DNA from: Vanilla planifolia
Lineage: Eukaryota; Streptophyta; Magnoliopsida; Asparagales; Orchidaceae
DNA: 64,000 nucleotides
Direction: 5' to 3'
NCBI GenBank assembly: GCA_023846275.1
Contig: CM043869.1
Span: 15,595,501 to 15,659,500, forward strand
Every line of letters starts with the position of its first letter. Position 1 is the stretch's first letter. Shown here piece by piece: positions 1 through 14,074 of this stretch. A program made the translations under genes and the position numbers. The notes under the pieces are model-generated. The model made no database searches. It worked only from the letters and a program-made list of their open reading frames with translations, and was not told where the DNA came from.

Positions 1-99
1 TAATGACATTTTCTTTTGTATAAGCCTTATTAGAGGCACTATAATTTATCAAAAACCCATGAAATTTTTTTTATAATAACTTACCAACCTAATAATAAA

Positions 100-3000
100 A
101 CTTTTAATTTTAATAACATTTGTTGACCTTAACAATTCTTCAATTGTAGCCACATTCTAGGAATCCACAAAAATTTCTTTACATTTATCAGGTGTCATGA
201 GAATAAGACTTGTTTTAATTAGAAATTATACTTTAAAAATTCTACAAATAATTGGTGCTTTCTTAATCATTACAACACCAATTTCAAATACATTTCATGC
301 TCCTTTTTCTCACTTAAATAATTTAAGATATTATCAATGAAAATAATTAAAAATTAATCCAACCATTATCTAAATACCCTATTCATCAGATCTATAAACA
401 TCACTAAAATATTTGTGAGACCAAATGGTAGCATTAATATTTCATAATGGTCAAACTCAATTATGAACTCAATCTTCAAAATATCATCCATTCAAAATTT
501 TAATTGGTGATAACCAAACTTGTGGGCACCACCCACCTTTTTGAGTGTGCTACATCATTTTCTTTTCTACTTTTTTTGAAACCATTATTGTTTTAAAATA
601 GATCATTTGTCATTTTGAAACACAAATAAATACCAAAATAGAAACTATTATATTCCTTTGAAATCATAGTTTATACAAAATTGTCTTGTAGTGAAAACTT
701 AAAACTATATTATGTTCATAAAGTAAATACATCACAAAAAAATAAAATGACATCTTTACATAACCATAAAAATAAAATTATGTAGCAAATGCAATAGCTT
801 TTGCTGCATAATGTATGATCCAATGAAACATCTATATTAAAATGATGAATTGTCTCTCTCTCTCAATGCTCCTCTTGAGTCCTATGATGTGCTTCCTTAT
901 TATTTGAATGTGTTAAGCTACATAGTAAGTTGAGTTAATCAACATTAGTTCTGTGGAAAAAAAACTATATCATATATGTGCCAATTATTATATCTTGGGG
1001 GTCATGTTGCATGTTTGGTTAAGTATCATATCATAATTAATACAAAATAACAAAATGATTATGTAGAATTGCATAACACTTTAATGCTCCTATTGAGTTA
1101 ACCCATTTTGTTATTATCCCTTTTACCCCCTTTTTTATTTCTTTTGAGTTTAGTTATAAAAAAATGTTAAAAATAGTTTTAACACATTTTAGCATTACCT
1201 CTGACTTATGCATCAAAATGAGATATACCCTATTAATGATTTCTTAAGCTCTACCTCCAAAAACATGCTCTGAAAAGAGATACACCTATCTATCAATCAT
1301 GATTTGTAATCTTTTATAATCAAGCCTTGTCTTAACCAAAACTTGGTCTCTATACTTTTCCATTTCATATTTAATTCCTTTTTAATAAATTCTCATTATA
1401 GAAAAAAATCATTTAATCGATTAGAACTTTGTAATTCCTTTTTTGCAAAATTCTTGCAAGTTAGCCTAATATAGCATGATTTGTAAAATTGTAAAGCATG
1501 GCATTGAATTTATCACATAGCAATCAATGTGTATGTAAAGCATGTGAAAGACATAAGGAATGAATAAGCATATGGAGGATGTGAAACATGTATGTAATCA
1601 TCAACCAATAGCATTCAAATTCTTTTGATTTCTAAGTCTCTATACTACATTCATAATATAAATCAAATAGATGCACATAAGAAATACAAGAATGACTACT
1701 TAATTTAAGATTTTGTAATAGAGGTCTTCTCTTTGTTGACTTGATTTTGAATCTTTTTCCTAAATTCTAATTTCATTGATTTCTCTCTATTAAACTAAAT
1801 AAGAAAATTCCCAAAGTTTTTTTTATTTAGTATCTCCTTCTCTCTTTTTGTGTTCCTTATAGCTTGGCTCGACCACTCTTAGGATTATTTCTTTATTTTT
1901 CCTTCAAATCCAAAAATGTTATAGTAGCAAATGATCTTTCCTTTTATAACCCAACCAACCCCTTTCCATCCCCCAACTCTTCCTATTGCTCACCAAATGG
2001 TTCTCTTCAACTACACATCCTTTCCTCTTCTTCCAACAATAATGTCTCTTCCTTTTACAACAATTTCCTCTACTTCAAATAGTTGTATTTTCCTTTTGAT
2101 AGGTTTAGATATTTTTAGGAAACTAAATTTATTTTAAGTTTTTATTAAAATTTCAGTGCTAAAAAAGTTCTTTGCTTTTGCATTGATTTGACATCAAAAA
2201 ATATATCGAAAAATTTTATTTGATTATCCTTGACGAGTTTTATTTTTCATCAAATTTTTGTTTTTTTTTGCATCAATTAATATTTTTTAAACATTTTATA
2301 ATCTAAAAATCTTTGTAATAATTTTTTAAATATTTTCTTCTTTTTAAAGCTTGGATTTCATCACACTACTTATTCATGTAGACATAATTTTATATTTAAT
2401 TTTTGTGTAAATTCTATATCTTGATCAAGTTTTATAATTTTTTGACATCATCTTTTATTTTTAATAATTTCTAAAGCATCTTAATTCTTATAATTTAAAT
2501 GAATATTTAATCATATAAAGGTTTGATCTTTTATTTTATAGATTAAATAACTCTTATTTCCACCAACTTTGTGGCATTAAGCTTGTAAAAATAATTTATA
2601 CTCTCATTTTTATAACTCACCTCTTAGGTCTCATGCCCCATTTTTGTAATGTATTATATTACTCAAAAAGTACTTCAAATTTTAGAAATATATAATCACC
2701 ATTAAAATTTCCTATAGATATACCTACTTCTGAGATTGATTAAAATTTTCTCCCTCCTTCAAATCTTTAATCAATTTGAGATTATAGTTTTTCTTTAATT
2801 TAAACACTTGATAAATTTTAAGAAATAAATAATTTTTTAAATAATACTCCTTTTATTTGGGATGCTACAATCATGCAAGTCATCTTTTGAGTACACAGTC
2901 ACCCTTATAATTGATCATCATCAATTCTCGATGACAAATATTTATTTAATGATTATAAATTTATTCAATTTTTTGTAATCAATATACTTTTGCATATTAT

Positions 3001-3700
3001 CATATTTCTTTTTAACAAATAACATCAAATGAGTACTTTATTAATCAAATCTTCATTTAGTATAATTCCACATGCATCATTTTATATGGAGCCTTCAAAA
3101 TAGGTTCAAAGCTAAGAATTGGATCAATCTTAAACTCGATTTCTTTGTGAGGTATTATCCTTGGCAAATTTTAATAAAACCCATCTAAATAATTTCATGC
3201 CACATAAACATCTTGCACTTCTATTTTTCCTTATTTATTAATGTGTATAGAAGCAAAGAAACAAGTACATCCATTATCTACTAACTTTTGAGCCTTTAAT
3301 ATAGATATTAATAGAGCATTCCTCCCTTGGAAAAAATAGTTGGTGATATTAAACCCTTGGCTTTTGTGTGGTTAATTAATGATAATAAAACCTTCTTATT
3401 TATGATCTAATATTTTTCTTTTAAACATTCTTAGATCTTATCTCAAAACTTTACCTGGTGAAGTATTTGAAGAGCATTAATCTTTGACTCATTTTGCTCA
3501 TTAGAATTATATTGTAAAGATCATAACTGACCCAAATATGAAAGTTAAGCATCATTTATAGTGTAATTGGAATAACATCATTGTCATCCAAGTGCACTTT
3601 TTGGAGTAAAAAAATATTTGTTTCAACTTTTAAACCTTTGACAATAATCATAATACATTAGGAACTAAATGAGTGAGATCATTTGTATGTGAAATTCATA
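100..3700 (-). mobile_element. Ty3/gypsy pol fossil (protease end and reverse transcriptase)
   Basis: Minus-strand translation between about 3,400 and 2,870 shows the stretch that joins gypsy protease to reverse transcriptase. It includes an IPHKEIEFKIDPI motif near 3,130-3,175, followed by the conserved proline/alanine/tyrosine segment and an IDY..LNK motif. The next part of the reverse transcriptase is found at about 190-520, with GYHQLK and PFGLTN (411-428) followed by a DLMNRVF segment and a VFIDDIL-like strand. The two parts are in the right order for one minus-strand element and are separated by the insertion listed next. No LTRs belonging to this copy were identified, and it is broken many times. 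The family call rests on several colinear motifs. It looks old, and the clade within gypsy cannot be decided from what remains. Confidence 0.75.
521..2869 (-). mobile_element. LTR-like insertion, possible solo LTR, inside the gypsy fossil
   Basis: This segment interrupts the gypsy reverse transcriptase between its DQL..SK.DL part and its GYHQ part. In minus orientation it starts TGTAGCATCCCA, a start typical of plant gypsy LTRs, and can end in CA near 521-523. No coding part of a retroelement is visible inside; two short overlapping open frames at 1,864-2,137 have no family features. A length of about 2.35 kb is close to that of the plus-strand gypsy LTR at 15,273. No clear target site duplication was found, so the solo-LTR reading is inference. 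Confidence 0.4.
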
Positions 3701-5740
3701 TTAAAAAATTTTAAAGCATCATAAGTTTTCTTATGAATGAAACTTGTAATTAATTGTGCTTTGCATTGTTAAGGTTAGCTCATAATTATATATATTGCAT
3801 ACTTGCTTTATAAATCCTTAAAATGCATTTTTTAAGATCCATATAAATGACTTAAAGCACCCTATATCATGTGCCTTGTGCTCACCTTATACACTTGCGT
3901 CACACTATCTACGTGCACTAGCCATGCATTAACCCTATCTTCAAGTGCACTAGTATTGCTTCATTCATGCTAGTCACACCACACCCTCCATGTGCACCAG
4001 CACTATGTCCCTCTATCGTGCAACTTGTATCAAGCCTACTTCAATGCTCAATCATGACGATTACATATGGTATGTCAAAATTGATGCATGGTAAATCTAG
4101 TTCATAGAATCTATAACAATGTTGACCATAACTAAAAAATTGACTTATAGATGTTAGAAAGCAATTGGGAAGGACACAAATCTCTACAAATATACTTCCA
4201 AGCATGGAGATAAAAGCTAATAAACAGTTGAAAATCATTTGTTAGTAGCCCAACTTGAAAATCATCAACTTTGTTGTAGAGTTTTTGCATATTGCAAGGT
4301 TGAATTTTGGAATCCATTCTACTCATCATATCTTCACAGCTACCAAGGATCTTCACATGAGATATATGCTTTTATCCTTTCTAATCATATTCATAACAAT
4401 TTAGTAAGTCTCCTAGATTATTTTATCCTTTTTGGGTTGTTGTGCTTAATCTTTCATCATCATGTTATTTGGTCTTTTGATTGAATTTTGTAGGTACTTT
4501 TTGTTAAGGAAGTTTTAGATCTTTTAACCTAATGAACATAGGGTCTTTTGGCTTGATAGAAGCATTTTTTTCCACTCACATTTGCCAAAATGTTTAAGAG
4601 TTTAAGCTTAGTTATTCATGATTTGGGGTAATTGTAGATTCAATATAGAAGATCAAACCACATAAAAATATTAATGTATTTATTTTATCATACTAACACA
4701 AAAAGATTTCAAAATTAAGATCTTTACAAAACATTTCAAGAGTAATCACATGAAAAGACTATTGCATAATTTATGCTCTTACTCTTGGCTTATTAATTTT
4801 TTGAATAGTTATAATTCACCCTCTTGTATGGACATCCTAACACTCCTATTATAATAAGTTTTAGTGTCATATGTCATGTGGATTTTAATTATTTTTTCCA
4901 AAAACAAATTTTTACTTGATGGGACATTAGCTAATCCATTCTGGTAATAGTATCAAATTCTTTTAAACTGGTGATGTATGAATAGAACTAGAGATTTCTC
5001 CCATTTATCTTCACATCTTATTCAATGAATTGATTAATCCTCACATTATATCACATAGGTAGTGTAACTAACAAAAGGTTCTTTAGGGTTCAACATTCTA
5101 TGATCAATTTTTCAATTATATTAGTAAAAACAATAAAATGCAACACATCATAATCAAATAAGGTAATCATTGATATTTTTATAATAAAAGTGTACATGCT
5201 ATAACATCTAGAGATTTATATGCCTCCCTCTAAGTAGTGGCTTATATGTGTGACTATGTCATCTCTAATGAAGGCATAGCAAATTGACCTCCTCCCATAC
5301 CATATGTGATTATAATAGTGTAATTAGGCATCATTGTAGTAGATTTCTAAAGTATTTGCATTGTACAACTAATAATGCTTATAGACACTAGACGTATTTT
5401 ATCAATTCATTTCTATGCATTTTGTAACATACCTAACTTTTTTAAAGTGGTATTGTCCTAACCACTTAGGTTTTATTCTTTATCTATCAAAATGTTTCTC
5501 TTGTTGGTTCTTCTTAAATGACTTTCTCTCTTGATTACCTATTTTAATACCATTCTCAACCAAGTTTGCTTAACTATCAAACTCTCACAAGATCTAACAT
5601 CTTATTAAGAATTAGTTAGTGTGATGTCCACATAAGAGAGAGTAAGTTATAAAAATTGAAAGCTTAAATAATCTTAAATTTTGTAATAAAAGTATTTATA
5701 TTCCTAATCATTTTTATAAACTTGTTTTAAAAAATATTGT
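3701..5740. other. AT-rich intergenic DNA with a GTGCAC-rich patch
   Basis: No gene is supported. The only compositional feature is 3,850-4,030, a CA-rich stretch with repeated GTGCACTAG, GTGCACCAG and similar words. It resembles 21,640-21,970, which lies inside the gypsy element, so the two may be copies of one repeat family. Short open frames at 4,041-4,484 overlap on both strands and look like chance. Confidence 0.45.
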
Positions 5741-6130
5741 TAGTTCTGAAAGCTTGTGTATAGTAGAACAAATAAGAAAGTATACAAGTTTTTATATAGT
5801 TCAATACAAACTTAGGTTTATATCCACTCACGACTAAAAGATTAGACAAAAATACTAAATTCCATTCAAAATAATAGGTAGGTTAAAATCTCATATCAAG
5901 CTAAAAGGTTATAGGAGCATTGTCTCAAAAGATCATACACACCAATCCAAAAAATCCTATATTCACCGGGTTAAAAGACCTTACACATAAGCCTAAAAGA
6001 GCCTATAACACTAAGACAAAGGACTGTACAAATCATTGTGCTAAAATATTCTACAATATACAACCAAAAGATTAATATAGAACTCATAAGAGAAAGTCAC
6101 ATCAATAGAACAAAAAGACAGAATAAAAGT
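5741..6130. repeat. Possible degraded dispersed repeat
   Basis: This stretch has the look of non-coding plant repeats that surround a 'tatagttcaatacaaacttaggt' type phrase followed by C-rich short words (CACTCACGACTAAAAG, CACCGGGTTAAAAG). Words of the form CTAAAAG or TTAAAAG recur about every 40-60 bases. No ends or coding parts were found, and the assignment as a repeat is weak. Confidence 0.25.
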
Positions 6131-9100
6131 TCAAAGTACATTATCTTATAACCTAATTACAATTACAAAAAAACATATTAAAACACGGTAAAGAAATGTA
6201 GAAGAGATATACAATATAGCTCAATTGAAATAACTAGTAAATAATATGGAACTTAGCTTCATTATTGTATGAATATCAAGGAAGGATGTAAGGAATGAGA
6301 TCAATACTTATAATCCATTACCTTATATTCCCTTTATGTTTGTAATGAATATTTTCAAGTAAAGTTCTTCATAAAGATATGTAAGTAGTCATTAACATTC
6401 TCTGTTAAGTTTGGATCCCCTTCATATATGCATTTAAATACTTTCTAATGGCTCCAAATAATCCCTAATGGCTAAATTAATTCTTCTTGAAAATAAGTCA
6501 AATTAATTGTTACTCACAATTCTAAACTATTGTATTGTTTCATCCAAAGATTGTGTAAATATGATACCACTACATGGTCATTGTTTGACCTATAAGGCTT
6601 ATTCAACAAGTTTATTTTATTGCTAATAAATCATCATACTTACATGATTCTACCATTAAACATTTACAAAGCTCATAGAATACTAGCATCAATTTTTTTA
6701 CCTCTTGAGTTTTCATAATATCATATTATATGATGACAAGTATCACACATATACATAGATCTTCTCATTTAATACCCACTTTGTAAATCAAAGTTCACAC
6801 TTAAATGATAAGAGAATTATAATTATATGATGCAAACTCACTACTTAGTCCTTAGTTATCATGTCTCTATTAAATGTGATCATATATGTATGATGAGTAC
6901 TATCACATTATAACAAGCTCACAATTCTTATGTATTTTCTTACATCTCTTCAATAATAAGTAATGTACCTACCTATATGTTAAGGATATCATATATGTAT
7001 GAACATACTATTTAATCAACTCAACTAAAACTTGCATAAGATATATAAGGATACCTAAGTAAATAAACATGAGGATATTATAAAATGAGGATATTATACA
7101 AGTATGATTAGTACATGCTAACTTATTTAAAGGTTTTATAAACTATGAATGTTTATCATGATATGCACATTCAAACTTATATTATTTATTAAAACATATA
7201 TATGCAAAAATATATAGATGAAATGTGTACCTTAAATAATTCTAGATGAATGCATGAATAAGTTCGAAAATTTTTAACTCTCACACTCAAAACACTATTA
7301 AGTCTTAGTATGTCAAGTAAATTATTATAAATATACATTCTAAATAAATAAAGATGACTCATAAAGATCTACTTGTCTTGCTCAAGCTTTATTTTTCTCT
7401 TGATGTAAATTATGATTAACAACCAAATACCTCCAATAAACCCCTTGAGTTGAGTGATTGAGCTATACAAATAATTAGCATTTTTGATCTTGAGATGTAT
7501 GATTAAATTACTTAAGAAAAAAATATAAGTTAAGCAATACAACAATTTGTTTGTTATCAAGCTGATAATATAGAAATCATGATTCTAACATTTCTTTTCA
7601 AAACCAAATTCATAAAATAAAAATTATTATCGAATTAAAAAGCTACTAATGTAGGATCCATGTCCTCATTGTTATAGCATCATTATTGCAATATTAAAAT
7701 AATCATAATATGTGATTATTAAGTCAAAATAAATATAAATAAAGTGAGACAATAACCTTGTCTTTTAAATGATCCCATAAACTCTTATATATAATCATTT
7801 TTATCTATAATTATTAAAATTAAGGAAAAATTGAGCTACTGACATAGGCTTAATGGACAACTACTTATGTGTGTAAATTATTACATAGCTGGGTCATGTC
7901 GCATGTGTAGTAAAATTTATATCACATAAATATATAATAACGGATAATAAAGAAAGTATTAAAATAATCATGCTTATACAATTTAAATTTTGTTAACAAT
8001 TTTTTCATCATAACTTTCTTTATACATGTCCCCTTTATCACTTCTTAATTTAATAGGATTTAAAAGTACATCACTAAATTAGGATTGATAAATAAATTTC
8101 TCATAATTAGGGTTATCATTTTTTAAAATCTTTTGACTTTATTTATACGTTAGTTGCACCCTTCTAAAATCTTCTTTTTATGTGATAATTTTCATAAGTC
8201 TTTTGCCTATCTAAAATCCTTGTGGACCTAATCTTTTTTCAAAAAGATGACTCCATTCATTTTCAAATTTATTTTTATAATTATAGATTCCATTTTTCCT
8301 TTCTTTTATGATTATTTGTCATACTTTTAATGATTTTCACAAGTTTATGAAAAACCCATATCACATATTAATATACACTAAAATGAACCACCATAATAAA
8401 AAGGATAAGAAAATATTTATCATATAAATAATAAGATATGGATTCACCAAATTGAGCATGTAATTTATATTGAAATCTTTACATCAAACATCATCAAGAT
8501 ATAATTTTATAAATTCATTAAATTTACCTCATGAAACTCCTAATTTACAAGCATCACACAACAAGTAAATGTACTAGATGATTCATAATTTGATATCATG
8601 GTCACATCATTATGAGTAAGGCCTTCCACCATTTTTACCATGCTCAAAAGTATGGTTCCACTGGAAAAATGACTAAATAAAAGAAAACCCAATTTTAGGA
8701 TTTCATAAAAGCATGGTTACACATTTCTCTCAAATTTTCACATAATAACTCATAATCTTTTCTAATTTTTTAATGTAATGCTGAGAGTCTTTTTTAGGGC
8801 AAAATCTACCATTTTATAGTTTTTGATTTATGCATTTTGCATTCTAGTTATTTTGGTACCTCACAATTTCCTAAATCAAGAAAATCATTGATTTACTTTA
8901 CTTCTATATACTAAACTTCATTGGAATAAAGGTTAGACCATGTTCAATATTTCTTTCAAGCCTCTCACCATTTTCATAGTTGATGATGCCTATTTCACGT
9001 AGCTTTGATTTCTATTTTTGTTACAAATAAATCAGGTTTTTTAAAATTAAAGGTATTATATTTTAAATTAAAACTTTAAAGTAAATTTAATTTCTTAAAT

Positions 9101-11029
9101 TTTTTTTATCTAAATAACCTTAAAAGATTCTTTAATAAATTTTAAAATAAATTCTAAAAAAATATTATGATTTTTAAAATTTTTATAACTTTCTTATATT
9201 ATTTAATATTTTAATTTTTTTAATAAATAATTTGTTTCCTCATAAGTATAGCTTCCAAAACATGTTAAATTTTTACAAAGTTAATATCACTAAACTCTAA
9301 ATAAGATATATTATTTTATAATTATTTATTTTTTATTTGATAATTTAATAGTTGTTTCATCAAACAAGTTTTCGTATTATTCTGTCTATAATTATAATCT
9401 TTTGTCATTTGATTGATTCAAATATGAATTTTTCAAAATTTATATCATATGATTTTAAATAATTTAAAATTTTATATTTGACCTTCAACTCTTTTCCTAG
9501 GATCCACAACCCTTTTTTAATGATATAAGATATTTTTAGAAATAATTAAGTAATTTTTAAAAAACTTTCAAAAATCTATAAAATTCTTAATAATTTAAAA
9601 TAACAATAAAACTTATTTTTTTGATATTTTTAAGGTTACAATTTTTTTCTTAAGATCTCTAATCAACTCTTAAGATTCTTTTTTTTATTAATTTAAGTCA
9701 TTGATAATTAAAATTTCTTAATATAATTTTTTAAATAATTATATTTACTTTTGAAATATTACATGTACATTAATGAGAATTTTTATAACATATGAATTTG
9801 ATGATAAAATCATAGTTTTTCTCTCTTTTGAGAATAGTATATTAATATAGTTTGAGATTGAATAGATGCATGAATTTATTCTTAAATATTCAAATGTTGT
9901 GAGTGCAATGCATTTAAGACACATTCTAAATCAATGAATAAGTTTATATTACAAATTCTTGACTTTTGTCTCAAGGATCTCCACTAGTTTGTCTTGAACA
10001 TCAATCCTCTGTCTTGCTTTCAGATGAGTATGCCTTTTGTAGTTAATGCTTATTTACTTGATTTTCATATGAGCTTTTAAGATCACCTATCTTTGTTTAG
10101 GCCACAAACAATTAAATAGTTAATTAAAACTAACTCAATTTAGTTGTTACTATTAAAATCTCTTCGAATAGTTACATTCTTATGGGCTAACAAACTATTT
10201 GATGTAAATGATTTATTTTCTTATTGAATATTTAACAGATCTCTTGGTCATGCATTATCTACCAATAATTGAGATTAGCTTGCAAATTTTGGCATATTTG
10301 CATATCTTGAAAGTGGACATGCCAATTTTTCTTTTGTTGAACTTAAATCATAATTCAAGTGTTCAACTAAAGTTAGCATCCATGATAATATATCTTTATG
10401 TAGTATCATCACACAAATTCCGCTACTAAATATTAATACGTTGTATGCAATTTTAACAAGTGATAACAAATATGATCATATAAACTTCATCGCTCATCAA
10501 AGGAGAGAGAACTAATATAACTACAACTTCATAAATTTAAAATTCAATTTTTTTGTGAACTAAATATAACAAGATAATCCTTTAATAAAGTTTTTATTCA
10601 TAAATTACAAGTTTTAATCATTCATTTGTTTTATTATACTTCTTCAAACATTTTCAAAATAATTTTTGACTTTTTTTTTTTTTGCACCGTTAAATGAAGT
10701 CAAACAAATCATGTCAAAAAAATTTTTTTTCTTGTCGTTATTTTCGTAATTTTTTAAGAAATGTATGCCAAATCTCTTCTCAAACTTGAAAAAAAAAAAC
10801 AAACAATTTAGCTGCCGCTTCATTATTAGGCTTTTTGTCACAAACTTATAGTGGTAGTTGCTACGAATTTCCTATTCAGTGATGCCAAGAGCTGAAAATA
10901 TTATATATTTCCAATTTAAATTATCATTATCTGAATGTTTCTAAATTTGGATTGTCACATTGTGTAATCATGAAGATGCGTTAAAAATTATTGTGAAATT
11001 AACCTTAATTAAAACTTTAAAAGCATGCT
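6131..11029. other. AT-rich intergenic DNA, no gene seen
   Basis: About 4.9 kb of very AT-rich sequence with long T and A runs, especially 9,000-9,800. The open frames here (for example 7,369-7,560 and 10,208-10,469) are short, lack family features and overlap on opposite strands. A phrase GGGTCATGTCGCATGTGTAG near 7,890 resembles GGGTCATGTTGCATGTTTGG near 1,000, so fragments of an old dispersed repeat are likely. Confidence 0.5.
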
Positions 11030-11580
11030 CTGTCCGGCATCGTGTCCCTTGTGATGGCCGTATTTGATTATTTTGACTTCCTTGAAGCTGCTTACAAACT
11101 GATAACTTCACCAGGAACCAAATATAACAAAGACATATTGCTACAATAATTCAAATCCTCATTTACAAATTTCTTTATTTCAATTACGCTTGTGCTTGTA
11201 CAAATCTCATTTCTTTATAAAACCCTCTTTTTATCAGATTTGCAATTTACTCCTTTTAGAGGGGCTATGCGCAAACTCCCGAACGAATAAATAATAAACC
11301 AAACCTTTTTGTTGAATCAGACGAATTATTGCGCCATTTGTTTGTTTTATAATTTCATATTTGATAGGGGGTTAAGTAAAAGTCGAGGCTAGTGATGCGA
11401 TGGCGCACCAGTCGATCAGTGGATCGGCGAAAATGACTCGATTTCGTTGCTATAAAAAGATTTCGAAGGACACCAGTCACCGTAAACGGCAAGAAAAAAG
11501 GTTCAACGTGCCAGCTACGAACTTGGTTGGTGGGCCAGGAGCGTGCGCCGGGTCTGTCTAAATTTTGATTTTTTCGTTCC
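11030..11580. other. GC-richer island, possible gene or promoter remnant
   Basis: In a surrounding of very AT-rich DNA this stretch is clearly richer in G, C and CpG (for example GATGCGATGGCGCACC, GGATCGGCG, GTGCGCCGGG). CpG is otherwise rare in the window outside the GC-rich LINE and the island at 58-59 kb. That suggests an unmethylated gene-associated region or a recent insertion. It contains the short open frame listed next. No repeat ends were seen. Confidence 0.35.
11400..11561 (+). CDS. Small open frame, 53 codons, unrecognised
   Basis: An ATG at 11,400 opens a 53-codon frame that ends at a TAA (11,559-11,561) and begins MAHQSISGSAKMTRF. The middle is very basic (KRQEKR), and the end is glycine and alanine rich. 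It lies wholly inside the GC-richer island, and no family is recognised. It could be a first exon, a small protein, or chance in a CpG-rich stretch. The sequence after the stop returns at once to T-rich DNA, and no convincing splice donor is seen before it. Expression is unknown. I list it because its composition differs sharply from the chance frames elsewhere in the window. Confidence 0.2.
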   Translation: MAHQSISGSAKMTRFRCYKKISKDTSHRKRQEKRFNVPATNLVGGPGACAGSV

Positions 11581-14016
11581 TTCGAAAGTTCTTTTTAAAG
11601 AAGTTTTTATTCAATATTTTTAAGCTAAAAAAATAATTTATTTTTAATCCTTTTTTAAGCAGTTATTTTTAAAATATAATAATCGAAACAACAACCATTT
11701 ATTTAATTGGCACGTTCGTTCAATCTTGAATACGTTTTAAAGTTTGTGTTTTTTAAATTTTAAATATTTGTCAAGCGTTATATCATTTTTTATTTATGTA
11801 AATGTTTTTTTTCAAAATGAATATCGATTAGTCCTTCGATCTTTTTAGCCAACCAGTATTCGATCGTGAAGAAGTATACGTACAAGAGCTCAAAAATAAA
11901 AATTTAATTGAAAAAAATACTAATGTGGAATACGAATTGTTTTATTGAAACTGTCATAAAGAATATGTTTTTAAATATAATTGATATTTTTCAACACATT
12001 TTTAAAAAATAATAATATGAGAAGAATAAGCGATAATATTATCTTTCTAAAATAATATTAAAAAATATTTTACATTTTTTAATAAATTAAAAAATATTTT
12101 AATCATTTGATAATACAAATGATTTTATTTGATCATTATTAATAGCACATTAACTATCTAGAAAAAGTTTTTTTAATAATATTTGAAAATAATATTTTTT
12201 AAAATATATTTTTTATTAATCAATTTAACATTCAATAATAATTATACCAACATTACTTAAATTATAATCATCTTTAAAAGATAACTGAGGACATGAGATT
12301 AACATTAAAAGAAGATGCATAATCAATCATTTATTTTTTTTACAAAAATTGATACAAAAAGTTTATGATAATCATTAGTTGTTTATTTATATATCTCATT
12401 TGAGAGATAAATAATGTTATAACTTTTAATAATGATAAGCAACTTAAAAAATAAATTTTTGTTGAGAAATAAAACACTTGAGAAGTTGAAAATGTGATAA
12501 GTTTAATGATAACAAAAGAAAAAAAATACCTTCTTAAAAAAAATTCACAATAAAAAAGAACAATTGTTTTATACACTTCTATATAATTGTTTCTTGAATT
12601 ACTCTTCAATGTTGTTATGTTTACTTATGCTTTGGCTACACCACAAACCATTGTAGATGACCAATGAAGCATTCTTGTGAGAATTGCTTCTATTTTACAA
12701 GTCTTACAAACAATGGACAGCTAGGAATCGTGGTCATTAAGGTTTCTTCACCAGATGCATTAAAGTGTCATAGCACTCTATCAACTTTAAACCATGTTTT
12801 CACTAAAGTTATAATATTTCAAAATAATCCTTAACTAGTAAGAATACCTTTGAATCAATTAAGTGTGGACAAGAAAATAAGAAGGAATTGAATAAAGGAA
12901 ATTGGAAAGAAAATGATCAAAGTTGTCATACCCCATGTCCTTCCTACTCGATTAAACATAAAATAGAAGAAACATCAATAATAAATTAAAGTAAGTAGCA
13001 ATATGGAGGACACCGTCTAACAACTTAGACTAGTATGTTGATAAAATATATTTCAAACCCATTTTCACATCAAAAAAATCATAATATTACATAAACATAT
13101 AAATTAATGAATATACATATTTATAAATATAACTTCACTATATGCAATACATATTAAAAACATCACATACAAAATTCATTACAAAACTCAATCTTAAGAA
13201 CCTATCTTAATTTATATACATGATCTAATTTATAATATAAATAGATAGAAAAATTTATAAGTTACTAGATAAATTAATAACTATTAATAATATAGTATGT
13301 AATATAATAAAAAGAATGACCTACAATAATAAAGGAGTAATATTGTAATATAACATCTATGAATGTTGTGGCCTATATATCTTTTCTATTCTATAATATA
13401 TATAATCACAAATGATTAGGTTAAATTAGAGTTTCTATGTAGTATAGAAAACACAAAACTAATTAACAAATGATAATGACATTAAAACTAAATATAAACC
13501 CATTTTCAAAATCCTTCTCTCAAAATAAAATAATAATTAAATTATTACATGTATATTAGCTAATAAAACTCAATATCAAATATCTATTATTTAATATCAT
13601 AATATATATAACACAATATTCATAATCATCTCTAAAAAAAGATACCCAGCTTAAATGTCGCTCTAATTACACCCTCTTATATAATGGTAAAATAGAAAAG
13701 AAAGTAAAAAAAAGAATATTGCCTCCAAACCCTCATATTGTAGAATATTTATTGCACTTCATAAAAAAAACAAAATATTCAAAATACATCTAAATTAAGA
13801 TATTCTACAATATTCCAAAAGTAGATATGCCAAGGATATTAAAAAAATAAATATGATCATATATATTAAAAATAAATAACCTAAATATCTTCAAAATATG
13901 TATGACTAAATATATTAGAACTAGATATGATTAAGATTAATATTGATTAGAATTTAAGTTATGTCTATAAATCTCTACATTGGAATAATTTTTGAAAACC
14001 CAACAAATAGCTTTTT
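11581..14016. other. AT-rich intergenic DNA with one LTR-like start
   Basis: No gene is supported. At 12,926 the words TGTCATACCCCATG resemble the start of a plant gypsy LTR, but no partner copy, end or internal domain was found. The remainder is AT-rich. The open frame at 12,340-12,609 is a low-complexity, phenylalanine-rich chance frame. Confidence 0.4.
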
Positions 14017-14030
14017 AATATATATATATA

Positions 14031-14072
<42 letters not shown>
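14017..14072. repeat. (TA)n microsatellite
   Basis: About 56 bases of TA repeat, interrupted once by a C near 14,032. It produces a run of alternating Tyr-Ile codons in a spurious plus-strand frame. Confidence 0.95.

Positions 14073-14074
<2 letters not shown>

Noticed and set aside
1864-2137. Two overlapping plus-strand frames
   Set aside because: They lie in the LTR-like insert, have no ATG-supported start or domain, and are rich in Phe, Ser and Pro from CT-rich DNA.
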